This document shows, piece after piece, positions 12,491-24,569 of a stretch of DNA of 64,000 bases (position 1 is its first letter; every line of letters starts with the position of its first letter). The position numbers and the translations under genes were made by a program. The notes beneath the pieces are model-generated. The model made no database searches. It saw nothing but the letters and a program-made list of their open reading frames with translations, and was not told where the DNA came from. This DNA is from Gymnothorax reevesii (lineage: Eukaryota; Chordata; Actinopteri; Anguilliformes; Muraenidae): the NCBI GenBank assembly GCA_029721435.1, contig CM056573.1:126071447-126135446 (forward strand), given 5' to 3'.

Positions 12491-14361
12491 GACTCAAGAT
12501 GTGCTCTACCAAAAGGTTGAGCAGGCAGATTATGGGTTAAAGCAGAGTCTGTTTGCGGTTGTAGGGGGATTGGAGTGGTGATGTGTCTTCGGCCATGTAT
12601 TTGGTGTAGCTAAGCGCTCTGTGAATTTTTTCCTCCCTTAGCTGTGTTGTTGTTTTGTTATTATAAGTATTTTTCTGCACTGCCTTCAGTTTCCACCAAA
12701 ACCTTCAAATTAATGTCAACATCTGCACTTCAACATGGCATTCTCCGTCCTTCCAGTGTTCTGGCCTCGTTACACCGTGTCACAGACAGCAACACATTTT
12801 GTGTTCACTATCATTGCTGTGCTCACTTATTGTGTGCAAACCTAGTCACACAGGCAGTGGTTCTTAACTCTGGAGTAATGTGGTTGAAGAAAGCTATGCC
12901 CAGGTTGACAATGTGGTTTGTTAGTGATTGGACCACTTGGATTGCATCCAAGCCTAAATAGCTCTATGTGCGTTTTACCCCTCCACTCAAATTGAAGTGC
13001 AGTCTGTCAGCTGCAGTTTTAGGGAGGTCCCCCATGTCAAGGTTACTCTGTGGGGAATTAGGCTTCGGTGCTTCAAAATGTACATGACTGCTCAAATACT
13101 CGCGGACCTTGTTATTTTATTGGCACGTGGAAAGTATGCACTTTAAAAGGCCGGCAGAGACTGGCTAACCTGAAATGTGCTTCGTTTATGATGAGAGACT
13201 TGTCTCCAGACCCTTTGTTGTCCCCCCCAGCGGAGGGGTCAGCTGCACAGCTGCCTTAACTTACTCGGCCTCTCAGTCATAGCACCTGGAGCCAACGCCA
13301 GCCAGCGGAAATGAAGAAATGAATCCCATTGACTCATTTTAAGGCTTTTTTGTGATGAGAAATGTTCTTTATTCAGTTGTGATAATTTGGCTTAATTTCA
13401 AGATGGAGCGAGAGAATCCCACTTGTCAATCGCAGTGTAACATTGAACAAGGTGATGTTTTCAGTATCAGTGTGAAACGGTGAATGTAAGGCTCAGAATG
13501 GTACGAAAACGCATGTTACGACAGACATTTGTTGCATCACTGCCAGTCTCGTTTTCGCCCGCCCCCCAGGCTTCTGTACACAAAAGGCCTTGTTCAGGTC
13601 AAACCCCATTATTACACCGTTATTTACAGATTCCTCTTCGTGGGCGTCATCCCCATTTGCAGAGATCTAAAGCCCGGAGGCTGTGAATTCCCAATCTGCA
13701 TCCTTGCACCAGCATGCTCTCCGCTCCTCCCCGGAGTTTTTTCCCCACGCTGAACGCCGTTTTGGCTGCGGCCAGTCTCTATGTGGCTTGCTCTTGCCGT
13801 TGCCGTGGCGACACGCTGTACCTGCAATGCGCACCTGTTGGGCATGGATTCCACTGCTAAACCAGATGGGCAACTCCTCACTCTTAAACTGCTTTCACAC
13901 TGGAAACGCATGTATTCGCGTCTTTACATTGACTTTGAATGTAATCAGTCATGCAAAAAATTTGCGTCCGTTGTGAAAGGGATTTAAAGGGAACGCAAGT
14001 GATTTTGCGTAGCCTACCTTGTTTTATTTTAGTGGAATGAACATTAACAACAGCAGCTTTCCCGCTGACCGCCTGTGACGTAGCGCATTTTTCTCTTTGT
14101 CTTGCTCCCAGTTCCTACTCATTTAATTTTGGGGCCACGCCAAAATGTATACTTATACTGCACACGTCAACGGCAGAGGATCACGGACTGAGGAAGAGGG
14201 GGGAAAAAGAGTGAAATATTCCTTTTGACGCCAACGTTACTGTGTCTCTGCAATGGAGATTGAAGCCTTGAGACCTTTTGTGAATACACAAAGTTGGTGT
14301 GCAGCAGCCTGTGTTTTTGTCTGTCTGTTTGTCTGACTCTTACTCTGTCTGTGTGTCCCAG
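12491..14361. other. Intron; Harbinger-related fragment near 13885-13985
   Basis: Mostly unremarkable. At 13885-13985 a stretch (ctgctttcacactggaaacg, then cgcgtctttacattgacttt) is clearly related to the right end of the Harbinger-like element at 35939-36880, which reads cgcgtctttgcattgacttt. It is a fragment without a partner end. Confidence 0.5.
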
Positions 14362-14499
14362 GCCCTCTTTGTGGAGACCTTCATCCCAGGAACAGGAAGT
14401 TGATGCTGAACAGTAGTGAGGTCATCATCCGCTTCCAGTCTGGCACCCACCGCTCCGGCCGCGGTTTCCTGCTGTCCTATGCTACCGACCAGCAGAGAG
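14362..14499 (+). CDS. dcbld1: dcbld1-like exon: second part of CUB domain
   Basis: The acceptor gtgtcccag ends at 14361. Joined in phase 1 it reads GPLCGDLHPRN, then SSEVIIRFQSGTHRSGRGF and LLSYATDQQR, the end of the CUB fold with its last cysteine and the conserved SGRGFLL strand. The donor gtgtgc at 14500 lies at the head of a long GT-rich stretch (14500-14720), so many alternative GT dinucleotides follow the true donor. Ends in phase 1. Confidence 0.87.
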
Positions 14500-14720
14500 G
14501 TGTGCGTGTGCGTGTGCATGTGCGTGTGTGTGCATGTGTGTGTGTGTATATGTATGTGTGTGTGTTGGAGTGTATGTTTTTATGTAAATATATGTTTTTT
14601 TTAGTGAGCGGGTGTATATGTGTGTGAGTGTATGTGGGTGTGTGTGCGTGGTGTGCATGTTTTTGAGCGTGTGTGTGTATGTTTGTTAAAGTGCATGTAT
14701 GTGTTTCTGTGTGAGCAGGC
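14500..14720. repeat. GT-rich degenerate microsatellite at the donor of the second CUB exon
   Basis: Imperfect GT/GTGC/GTAT repeats start within the donor site (gtgtgcgtgtgc) of the preceding exon. Confidence 0.88.
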
Positions 14721-14729
14721 TGTGATTTC

Positions 14730-16105
14730 TAATTTACTGTATTAGCAGGCGTAGGCTGTTATCTAATTTACTGCATTAGCGGGAGTAGGCTGTGAATCTC
14801 CTGTATTAGCATGAGTAGGGTGTTACCCTCATTTACTACATTAGCAGGAGTAAGGTGTTACCTTTATTTACTGCATTAGCAGGAATAGGCTGGGTTATCT
14901 AATTTACTGCATTAACAGGAGTAGAGTGTTACCCTTATTTACTATATTCGCAGGAGTAGGCTGGGTTAGCCTTATTTACTATATTCGCAGGAGTAGGCTG
15001 GGTTAGCCTTATTTACTATATTAGCAGGAGTAGGCTGGGTTAGCCTTTTTTACGAAATTAGCAGGAGTAGGCTGGGTTATCCTTGTTTACTATGTTAGCA
15101 GGAGTAGGCTGGGTTAGCTTTACTATATTAGCAGGAGTAGGCTGGGTTAGCCTTATTTACTATATTAGCAGGAGTAGGCTTGGTTATCCTTATTTACTAT
15201 ATTAGCAGGAGTAGGCTGGGTTAGCTTTGCTGTATTAGCAGGAGTAGGCCGGGTTAGCCTTATTTACTGTATTAGCAGGAGTAGGATGTGTTATCCTTAT
15301 TTGCTATATTAGCAGGAGTAGGCTGGGTTAGCTTTACTATATTAGCAGGAGTAGGCTGGGTTAGCCTTATTTACTATATTAGCAGGAGTAGGCTTGGTTA
15401 TCCTTATTTACTATTTTAGCAGGAGTAGGCTGGGTTAGCTTTGCTGTATTAGCAGGAGTAGGCCGGGTTAGCCTTATTTACTGTATTAGCAGGAGTAGGA
15501 TGTGTTATCCTTATTTACTATATTAGCAGGAGTAGGCTGGGTTAGCTTTACTATATTAGCAGGAGTAGGCTGGGTTAGACTTATTTACTATATTAGCAGG
15601 AGTAGGCTTGGTTATCCTTATTTACTATATTAGCAGGAGTAGGCTGGGTTAGCTTTGCTATATTAGCAGGAGTAGGCCGGGTTAGCCTTATTTACTGTAT
15701 TAGCAGGAGTAGGATGTGTTATCCTTATTTACTATATTAGCAGGAGTAGGCTGGGATAGCTTTACTATATTAGCAGAAGTAGGCTGGGTTAGCCTCATTT
15801 ACTATATTAGCAGGAGTAGGCTGTATTAGCCTTATTTACTGTATAAGCAGGAGTAGGCTGAGTTAGCCTTATTTTTGTTATTATCCTGATTAGGCTGTGT
15901 AATCTAATGTACTGCATTAGCAGGAGTAGGCTGTGTTAGCAACATTTACTGTATTAGCGGGAGGATGCTGAGTTTGCCTTATTTACGGCATTATCAAGAG
16001 TAGACTGTGTTACCTACTTTACTGCCTGAGCAGGAATAGGCTCAGTTAGCATTATTTACTGTATTGGCTGGAGTAGGCAGTGTTTGCCTTATTTACTACA
16101 CGCTT
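14730..16105. repeat. Minisatellite, 37/33-bp units with 214-bp higher-order period
   Basis: The basic unit is about 37 bp, built on ttagcaggagtaggctgggt followed by tagccttatttactata. A 33-bp variant lacks part of the second half. From about 15111 to 15790 the units repeat in a fixed order. The variant gggttagctttactata starts at 15111, 15325 and 15539, and its mutated form at 15753, always 214 bp apart (four 37-mers plus two 33-mers). The outer units on both sides are more diverged. Confidence 0.93.
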
Positions 16106-18800
16106 GACTGAGCAAAAAATGAGCCAAATGTGCGTCTCCTCTACAGTTCAGCATTCAGGAGAAATTTTCAGAGTCCAAATTTGAACCCTAAAGAGTATGC
16201 TTGATCTCACATTAAACACTAACATATCAGGAAATGTTTTTTTAACTGCTCGCCAACCATTTGAAGCCATCAACATCAGTGGAGCTACCGTAACTCTTAC
16301 GGCAAGTAGCTGTCAGCAGGTTTACCCACAAGGCTTAAACATAAAGAAATCAAAGGGAAAAGCTAATGCACCATAATATATCAATTATCATTTAAATTCT
16401 TGATAATTTTCCTGACCATTGATTCATTATTAAGACTACTAAAAGCTTCATATTTCGTATTGCCAGTTTCGACTTACCCCCCCCTTTTTTTTTTTTGCCT
16501 TGGAGTGTATCTACCTGAAGCTCCTACTCTTATGCACTCCAGGATTGCTGATATGTGAGTTTCCTTTAATTGGAGCAGCTAGACCTTCAATAACATAACT
16601 GTGCTCTGTGTTTACTTGATGTTGGTCCTGCTTGTTATGCCTTTATTTGTTTTCTTTGGGCAGGTAGCACTTCTAAGGCTTTATATGTGTACATTAAACA
16701 GCTTGTGCTTGCAGGGACATTATATGTTTGCCTGGTATAGGTAGTGCTCGTTGCAGCTTCGGGAAAGTGCGAGTAATTTGTTCTGCTTGCATCCTCAGCA
16801 GATTGGTTGTTATTATGATTGCTATGTGTGTCTCACTGTCCCACACGGTCATGTAAGGGAGAAAGATGGAGAGAGACTGGTAAACAGCAATTACAGTGAT
16901 GTCACTGCGGTGACGACATCAGAGAGAGAGCCTGGTGTGCAGAAACAGCTAATCCCAGACCTGGCTCAGCATATGGGTGCTCTCTCCTATTCCAGCTGCA
17001 ATCAAGCAACCCAACCACACCCCATGTACCCCCAGCATGTACCCCTCTCTCGTACCCTCTTTATCTCTCACTGCGTCTCTCGCTCCTTCACTTTTGCAGT
17101 CCATCTCCACTTCTCTCAATGTCCATCCTCTCTCTCTATCTCTCTCTCTTGCTCCCTCCCTCCGTCCCCCATAAGAACCTTCCTAGACTAGTCTCTCCAT
17201 ATCTCTGAGGGTTCACATACTCCGTTTTGTTGAGTAAACTTTGGATAAATAAAGTTCAACTTCAGTCATTTTAAATTTTATTTCAGTTTCTCATCCTTTT
17301 CAATATAGTTTATGCTTAGCTGGTGTAATTGTACCTTCATACATTGCTTTGTTTAAGTCTTCCTCTTTTCCATTGTTTTGAAGACACTTGAAGAGCTGTG
17401 TTCTGAACAGCGCTACTTAAATAAAGTTAGCCTTTCATTGTTATGTTCCGGACACGGGTCTGACGCCATGTCCATGTCATTCCCGGCTGCGTCCTGTCGG
17501 ATCAGGATACAGAACAGACAGGGAGGAGAAAAGGATATAATACGAATAAAATAATATAGAAGTTTTTTCGCACTGTTTCTCATCTTTTCCGGGTCATCTG
17601 GTCATTGTGTTGGTTCTCAGTTGTGGGCTTAAAGAACAGGGCGGAGTTTGGAAAGCACTTTGGACTGCGTGATTGGCCGAGTCCCTTAATTAGTGTCTAG
17701 TCGGAGGAGTTTGCGTTTAGATGGCGGTGGAGCCTCACGCTTTCAAACATGTCTCTCCTGTTACTGCAATTGCTCCTGTGATAGAGAAGAGTCACGTGAA
17801 AGGCTGTGCTGGATCTCCTCCTTAAAAGTAGAAAATAACAATGATGAGGTGTATCTATGCTTTAGTGATCTTTGGTTGTGTTCACTTTTGTCCAAACCAT
17901 GCGCCTTCGTTACAATGAAATGTGTTTTGGGCCTGTCCAGGTGTGGTGGTCCTTGGGGGTTTTATGTGGTGGTGGGGCCCGTCCGTGAGGGTAGAGAAAG
18001 AATACTCCTCTACTATTGCAGCGTGAAAGTGAAAGCTGATGGGGCTCCTCCCAAACATGAGTTTGCACCAGAGCGACCTCGCCTCGCTAGCAACTGCTAT
18101 TGTAGAACAGATTTCACTGGAAGCATTTACCCAGTGCTGTGCTGATCTCCACCAGGTTCATGCATTGTCTCCAGTGGAAACCAGATTCCAGAATGAAGCA
18201 GTTCTTGATCAGTTATGGCTCCTACCAACTGGTTAGGAGGACTGAGTAGTCAGCAGTCAGTGCTGTGTTTAATGAAGCTGTCAATAAAAGTGTTTTTTTT
18301 CGGAACATTTTCAAATCCATTGCAAACATGTGAGCTCCTTGAGCATGCAGTCATAAATGTGAAAAAAATATTAGTTCAGTAGTGTGTAGATTAGCTGCAG
18401 ACAGATACACATAGAGAGGCGGAAACGATACCAAACGCACAATCTCCTCCAGGCTCATGCTTGTCAAAGATAACAGTGTGCATAAGGAATAACTCATATG
18501 CAGCCATGAACTTTATGTTTACTTAACATAGTAAATAAGTCAGTACATGTGGAACTAGAAGGGTAGGATATGGGGATATTTTAAACAGCTGTGATAAGAT
18601 GGATGTGTTTACACATGATTTGAGATTCGGAGCACTTCCTCAGTTGTTTCTCGTCAGTGTGACTGCATATAGTCAGCTGTGAGATCAGACCTTGGCCCAC
18701 GAATGCCATGAAAACACTGGCTGTTTTGTGTGTGGTCCACTGCACTCCCATGGGTTTAGAGGTGGAGAATCATTAACAACACAAGGACGTTGAGCCTAGC
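16106..18800. other. Intron stretch, CT-rich patch, no gene seen
   Basis: Contains a C/T homopolymer junction near 16480 and a CT-rich patch at about 17040-17165. A segment from about 17440 (TGTTATGTTCCGG) to about 18306 (CGGAACATTT) has short inverted ends and an AATAAA near its right end. It might be an LTR or TIR remnant, but I cannot support a call. Confidence 0.3.
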
Positions 18801-18814
18801 CTTCTCTGGTGTGG

Positions 18815-19135
18815 ATGCATATGTGTGTGTGTGTGTGTGTGTGCGCGTGTGTGTGCGCGCGCGCGTGCGTGCGCACACAGGCATTGGGTTTTCATGTCTT
18901 GTGGGGACATTCCTTAGACTTGCATTCATTCCCTTACCCCTTTCCCTGACCTTAACCCTCAACAGTACATACCTAACCCTAACCCTAACCCTTACCTTAA
19001 CTCCTAAACCCTAAAATAACTCAATTTCCTCATGGGGACCTGAAAAAGTCCCCATAAGGATAAAGAAATCTGGTATTGCATTACATATGGGGAGATTTGA
19101 CGTTTCCCCATATGGATAGGTAAACAAGAACCACA
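18815..19135. repeat. GT tract plus CCTAACCC-type dispersed repeat
   Basis: A GT/GC alternating tract (18822-18879) is followed by a module with gtggggacattc, several CCTAACCC units (18972-18992), catggggacc and ccccataagg, then cccatatgg near 19110. The same module type recurs at 31605-31800 and 56690-56854. The CCTAACCC run is only a few units long, so I do not call it a telomeric insertion. Confidence 0.6.
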
Positions 19136-19340
19136 CGTGTGTGCGCACGCATGTGTGTGCGTGCAAGTGTGTTCGCTTGTCCTAGTGTGTCTTTGTGTGT
19201 TTGCGGACACATTGTGGTTGTGTAACATAATGGTTCTGCCTATTGATGGGTTAATGTGCCCTGTCTTTGACTTTGTTCCCATGGCTTGCAGCAACGACAT
19301 TTGTGGTCTGTGCATTGGAAAATGTTGTTCCTCACTCACT

Positions 19341-19830
19341 TAGTGTAATGCGAATAGAAGCCACTAGATAGCAGTATTGACCTTTTCTTTTGTTAAGCCC
19401 AGACTGGAGCTAGGTTTGGACATGTCCTGGGCATGTCTGAGATGGAAAGTCCCAGAGAATTAAAAAAAAGTCTAAAAGGTTGGAGGGGTCTGCAAAAGAC
19501 TATATATAGAGGAAAATTGAGAGAGTAAAGTAGTAGGAGAAATTGCAAGGAGAAGGATACATTTGACCAGACCTGTCACTCTTTTCAAGACCTGGGAAGT
19601 TTTTTGTGGAATTTTGCCCGTGTTGGAGTATTTTCCTCACCTGGAACATCATCAAGCAACCCAACCAAAGGGACTGTAAATATTTTTTTTCTTGAGTAAA
19701 TCAATCTTGGTCAGTAGAGTAGATAGTAGATTAGTTAAAAGTCTTTGTTTAATTAAATGTGTTTAAGTTTTAAAATTGTGTCTGTCATCCCTTGCTGTTG
19801 TAAATGTAATAACAAATTGGGGCCATAACA
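19341..19830 (-). mobile_element. LTR-like repeat, solitary copy (reverse orientation)
   Basis: The reverse complement begins TGTTATGGCCCCAATTTG at 19830 and runs to about 19341. It corresponds through most of its length to the copy at 59809-60305. Read on the minus strand it has TG...CA-type ends, a TATA-like tatatatag and a conserved cagacatgcccaggacatgt block. A CACT array starts directly at its border. Confidence 0.65.
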
Positions 19831-19834
19831 CTAA

Positions 19835-20205
19835 GTCACTCACTCTTTCTCTTACTCAGTCACTCATTCTCTCACTCAGTCACTCTCACTCACTCACTCA
19901 CTCACTCACTCATTCTCTCACTCACTCACTCACTCATTCTCTCACTCTGTCACTCACTCACTCATTCTCTCACTCACTCACTCTCACTCAGTCACTCATT
20001 CTCTCACTCACTCACTCTCACTCAGTCACTCATTCTCTCACTCACTCACTCACTCTCACTCAGTCACTCATTCTCTCACTCACTCACTCACTCACTCTCA
20101 CTCAGTCACTCATTCTCTCACTCACTCACTCACTCACTCACTCACTCACTCTCACTCAGTCACTCATTCTCTCACTCAGTCACTCTCACTCACTCAGTCT
20201 CTCAG
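19835..20205. repeat. (CACT)n tetranucleotide array
   Basis: Runs of cactcactcact are interrupted regularly by cattctct and cagtcact. The long Ser/Leu/Thr/His ORF here is an artefact. Confidence 0.93.
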
Positions 20206-20361
20206 CTTTGCGGGGAGTGTCCTAATTATGCCCCTTGGGTCTGAACAGAATCATTCTCGTTATTATTTACCAATGCTGATCAAGAACCACCAGCCTTAAA
20301 ACTGCAGCCTTTGATTAAGAGGCCTTTAAGGCCGTGACATCATGGCCAATCAGAAAGTGAG

Positions 20362-21271
20362 TCACTAGTAGCGCCCAAAAACCAAGAAAGCGCACCTTTT
20401 TCTGAGAAATTCCTATGAAAACTTAGAATACACCAAGGTTTACCGAAGATTTGAAGCCGGTTAACCTCGGAAAAATTTTACCGAGGCAGACCGAAGTTTG
20501 TCTGCTTGACCTATGCTCACACCAGAACAAAGAGGGGGTGGGAGGACAGTCAAAACACATGCCTCATTAAAGACCTCCCACCAGTACTGCAGTCCGAACA
20601 CCAATTAATTATGCACATTACCAGCACTGCCTGTTCAACGAGGTGCAGTGTCATTAAGCCAGGCCCTAGATGCACTCTGGGTGAAGTACAGGCTTACAGT
20701 ACTGGCCATTCCTAATTTCCCCAATCCGAAATTCGCCGAATATTCAGTGATAATTCATTCTGCTAATTTTCATGAATTTTTTTCGGCTACCAAATTTTTT
20801 TATGGAAAACTATCCGAAAATCTTTTTGGCCTCTAAAAAATGTTCAGATGAATGAAAAAACATGAATATTTGCCATATTTCAGGGGAACTTTGCAATGGT
20901 CAGTACTGTCCAGCCTTCTGTGTCTGTGCTGCATACAGGAACTGGCAAAGGGAAAACCACCACCATTATATTAAGAACTAGGAAAACACATGTTCAGTGT
21001 TCAGAATATATTCAATCTGCAAAAGCACCAATTTACAAACAAATCAGATACACAATGTAATTTTTAAAAGAGGGCAGCTTGAGAGAAAGTGAGTATCGGG
21101 GTGTCGTCCAAACTTAAGTAAACCGGACAGACTTCGGGAGACCTTGGTAAAATTTTTCAGAGGTTTACCGAGTTGGTCTCAAATCTTCAGTAAATGTCGG
21201 CGTATTCTAAGTTCTTTTGGGAATTTCTAGGAAAAAGGTGCACTTTCTCAGTTTTTAGGTGCTACTAGTGA
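20362..21271. mobile_element. Foldback element with about 150-bp terminal inverted repeats
   Basis: The left end TCACTAGTAGCGCC at 20362 pairs with ggtgctactagtga ending at 21271. Pairing continues for about 150 bases on each side: caagaaagcgcacctttttc on the left matches the complement of gaaaaaggtgcactttctca on the right, and the ttaccga/tcggtaa blocks also pair. The centre is AT-rich and non-coding. No clean target duplication was found. Confidence 0.75.
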
Positions 21272-21384
21272 GTGTTATTAACTGCTTTTTGCGAGAAGCA
21301 GGAGATCATTGACTGAATGCTAAACAAACCCAAACGTGTCGTATCACTAATCTTCTGTTCTTTGTGGCATGGCAGTTCTTTGTG

Positions 21385-21420
21385 TGAGAATGTGTGTGTG
21401 TGTGTGTGTGTGTGTGTTTG
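21385..21420. repeat. (GT)n microsatellite
   Basis: A GT run with degenerate GT-rich sequence following to about 21800. Confidence 0.9.
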
Positions 21421-21810
21421 TATGGGTGTGTGCGCAACAGTGAAAGACTAAAGGTCAAAGTGGGGAGAAGGAGAGTAATTACACTGCATATGTTTATGGT
21501 GAAATGTGCATATTCTGTACGTGTATATTTATTTAACTATGTATATGTAATGTAATTATATTTATTTGAGTTTGAGTGAAAGATTAACGGTTATATTCGC
21601 TTGTGAGGGTGTAGGTATGTGTGTATTTCCTTTACTGTGGGTGTGTATGTGTGTGTAATGTTATGGAGGGTGCATGCCTGTTCGTGCCTGTATATGCGTT
21701 GCGTGCCCCTGGACGCACAAGCATCACTGAGTGCATGTTTACGTGTGTGCGCTCTCGTGTCTGAGTCTGTGCGTGAGCGTGTTTGCGTGCCTGTGAGCAC
21801 GCTCAGTTGA

Positions 21811-21990
21811 ACACCCCCCCCCCCCCTACACCACCACCACCACCACCCCAATCCTCTGTTGGGCCGCAGGGTGTTACACTGTGAGAGAGGAGATCAGGCA
21901 GTCCTGAGAGATGGAGAGAGAGAGAGAGAGAGAGTGAGGGAGGTGCAGAATGAAGGGAGAGAGGGGAGGGGAGGCAGAGGGGTGTGGGAG
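21811..21990. repeat. poly-C, (CCA)n and (GA)n cluster
   Basis: A run of about 14 C near 21813-21827, then (accacc)n to about 21848, and (GA)n at about 21911-21935 continuing into GA-rich sequence. Confidence 0.85.
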
Positions 21991-22261
21991 AGAGGGAGAA
22001 GCACGAGAGGAATGTTTTCATTATTGATGTGTATTAATATTTAAATGTACAGTATATCTGTAGGCTTTGGCAGGGTGTTTACAGATGTGCTTCCTGTCTT
22101 GAGGGTATCAACAGCTAAAGCAGGGATCTTAATCCTGTGAGCCCTCAATTCAACCCAATGTTTGGCTCATCCAACTGCTAGTCATTAGCTCAATGAGGAG
22201 GCTTACAGTTGAGTGAGTTGTGTTTTCTTAGGGTTTGAGTTAAAACTGACTGAGAGTGCAA

Positions 22262-22534
22262 ACCTCCTCCAAGGCAGCACATTTTAAATCTTGCTGAGTG
22301 AATATGGCTCGTAAGAAATTTAAGGTATTTGCAACATAGGATTTCAACATAGGTTGCTGTGGTGGCCATATTGTTTGACCGATTGCGGTCACAATCAATT
22401 GGGTCCATCCCTGATGTAATTGCAACCCATATACAAAATTTGAGAGACATCCGTTTGTTACTTTTAGAGTTACCTGGTACACAAACAGACAGACAAACCA
22501 ACGCCGGCAAAAACATAACTGCCTTGGCGGAGGT
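22262..22534 (-). mobile_element. Short hairpin-head-type TIR element (273 bp)
   Basis: The ends are ACCTCCTCCAAGGCA (22262) and TGCCTTGGCGGAGGT (22520-22534), inverted repeats with one mismatch. Read on the minus strand, the head is followed by gttatgtttttgccggcgtt, a ttgtctgtctgt tract, gtaactctaaaagtaac and tctctcaaattttgt. This is the same order of parts as at 5180 and 25828. Confidence 0.7.
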
Positions 22535-22564
22535 AAATATTTAGTACCGTCTGGGGTGTAATGA

Positions 22565-22690
22565 CTGTGGAGAGAGAGAGGGAGGGAGATGTAGAGAAGG
22601 TGAGGGGAAGGATGAGTGAGGGAGAATGAGGAAGAGAGGAAGAGGGGCTGGAGGATGGATGAAAGATGGGGAGTTAGATAGTGCGAAGGA
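22565..22690. repeat. GA-rich tract
   Basis: Low-complexity GAGAGGGAGG sequence. ORFs on the opposite strand are artefacts. Confidence 0.85.
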
Positions 22691-23639
22691 GAGGTCTGTG
22701 GGTGTGCAGTTGTGTGCTGTTCTTGCTGACACCGCCACAAAATGGACTGTGGATGCAAAGTCACTTGACAGCAGTTTCTGGGAATATTGATGACATATAA
22801 TAGGCTACAGGAATTAGATAAGGTGGATTTGAAACAGGACAATGATGATGGGAAGTTGGTACAGGAAGTTTATCGCAGGAAGTTTTGTTGGTTTGTTACA
22901 GTGCGGAACATCCTCCCAAATCTTCACACATGTTAGTAACACTATGGGGGGTGTTGGAGTGTTTCTCTGTTTCTGTGTGCTTAGCTTTTACTGTTTCCAC
23001 ATACTTGCATTTCCCATCTCTCCTCTGCGTCTCCTCGTTTAATTGCCGTTTCATCGTCTCATTCCGTACCCTGGCCTCCGTGCTCCACTCCTGCCTCTCT
23101 GCTCAGCGGTGTCTCATCTTCCTGATTGAGATTAAGATGACTTTATTGATCCCCAAAGGGGAACTGACTCCCCAGTCCTCATATTCTCCCTGCTTTTGTC
23201 AGTCCTGTGTAAGTCTGTCTCATTGCTTTGCTCTGTGTTTGCTGCAAGCCTTTTCCCAGTGTTTATGCTCCTTGTGTTTCTTGCCAGGGTTTCTGATTTG
23301 TTCATCTGCCCCTTGTATGCTATTTCTTATTGGTTTCTCACTTACCTGTTTTTGACTTTGATTTTGGATGGAGATTTCGCACTGCATTCTGCCCGGCTGG
23401 TTTTTAACTCCTGCCGTCCTCATGACTTCGCCTCTGACTCTCGTTTCTCGAGGTCTTTTAATAATGAGCCACTGCTTCCTGTGGCTGCCAACGGCACGGA
23501 GACATTGAGGCGCATAACTGTACATGGCTCCTGCTTACCTGGTCCTGCCTATAGGAGCTCCTCTCACCATCTTCGGCTGCAGTGCATGTTTATTAATTCT
23601 TTTCTTTCGTGGGGAGAGGACCCTGCATTCACCCTGGGC

Positions 23640-24430
23640 ACCTAAATGAGTTGGGATATGAGGTGGTGGTTGTGGGGTTGTGTTCCCTAGTATGTGAGGG
23701 AGCTGGGTTGTTTAGTTGTTTACCCCAGCCTGTGAGGACAGTGGTAGTCGGGTCATTTCCCCCAGACTGTGAGGGGCAGGTCGTGGGGTCGTTTCCCCCA
23801 GCCTGTGATGGGGTAGTAGTTGGGTCATTTCTCTCAGCCTGTAATGGATAGGTCGTGGGGTCGTTTCCCCCAGCCTGTGATGGGGTAGTAGTTGGGTCAT
23901 TTCTCTCAGCCTGTGAGGAGATAGTAGCTGGGTCATTTCCCTCAGCCTGTGAGGGGCAGGTCGTGGGGTCGTTCCCCCAGCCTGTGATGGGGTAGTAGTT
24001 GGGTCATTTCTCTCAGCCTGTGAGGAGATAGTAGCTGGGTCATTTCCCTCAGCCTGTGAGGGGCAGGTCGTGGGGTCGTTCCCCCAGCCTGTGATAGGGT
24101 AGTAGTTGGGTCATTTCTCTCAGCCTGTGAGGAGATAGTAGCTGGGTCATTTCCCTCAGCCTGTGAGGGGCAGGTCGTGGGGTCGTTCCCCCAGCCTGTG
24201 ATGGGGTAGTAATTGGGTCATTTCCCTCAGCCTGTGAGGAGATAGTAGCTGGGTCATTTCCCTCAGCCTGTGAGAGGCAGGTATTTGGGCTTTATCTCTC
24301 TTAGCTTGAGGAGGGACGGCAGATGAGTTGTTTACCCCAGCCTGTGAGGGGTCTGGCAGTTGGGTCATTTCCCCCAGCCTGTATGAGGGTGGTTGTTGGG
24401 TCGGTCCCCCCAGCCTGTGTGGGGGGTGGT
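23640..24430. repeat. Minisatellite, about 36-bp units with 107-bp higher-order period
   Basis: Units read cagcctgtgaggggcaggtc, then gtggggtcgtttccccc, with gtagtagttgggtcatttct variants. In the central part three variants alternate in fixed order: gttcccccag recurs at 23971, 24078 and 24185, 107 bp apart. The edges are more divergent. Confidence 0.92.
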
Positions 24431-24569
24431 ATCCGTGGCTCCTATGGGCTGTGGTTTCCTGTTATTGGCCCTGAAGCTCTTTGTTTATGAAGAGGGGGCT
24501 GTGACGGCAGTCCAGACGGGTACATTACTCTCCTCATTGGTATGCAGACACTGGGGACCTGATCTGATC

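Noticed and set aside
17440..18306. LTR or TIR element with TGTTATGTTCCGG and CGGAACA ends
   Set aside because: Only about 8 bases of inverted similarity, no partner copy or target duplication in the window.
18972..18992. Interstitial telomeric repeat
   Set aside because: Only a few CCTAACC units, embedded in a dispersed module seen at two other sites.
19776..20225. 149-residue Ser/Leu/His-rich ORF
   Set aside because: Pure (CACT)n artefact.
22885..23645. Overlapping Cys/Phe/Leu-rich ORFs resembling a membrane protein
   Set aside because: No splice-compatible exons, overlapping open frames in two registers, CT-rich composition; no family recognised.
23640..24430. CRISPR-like array
   Set aside because: Units are contiguous with no unique spacers; vertebrate minisatellite.
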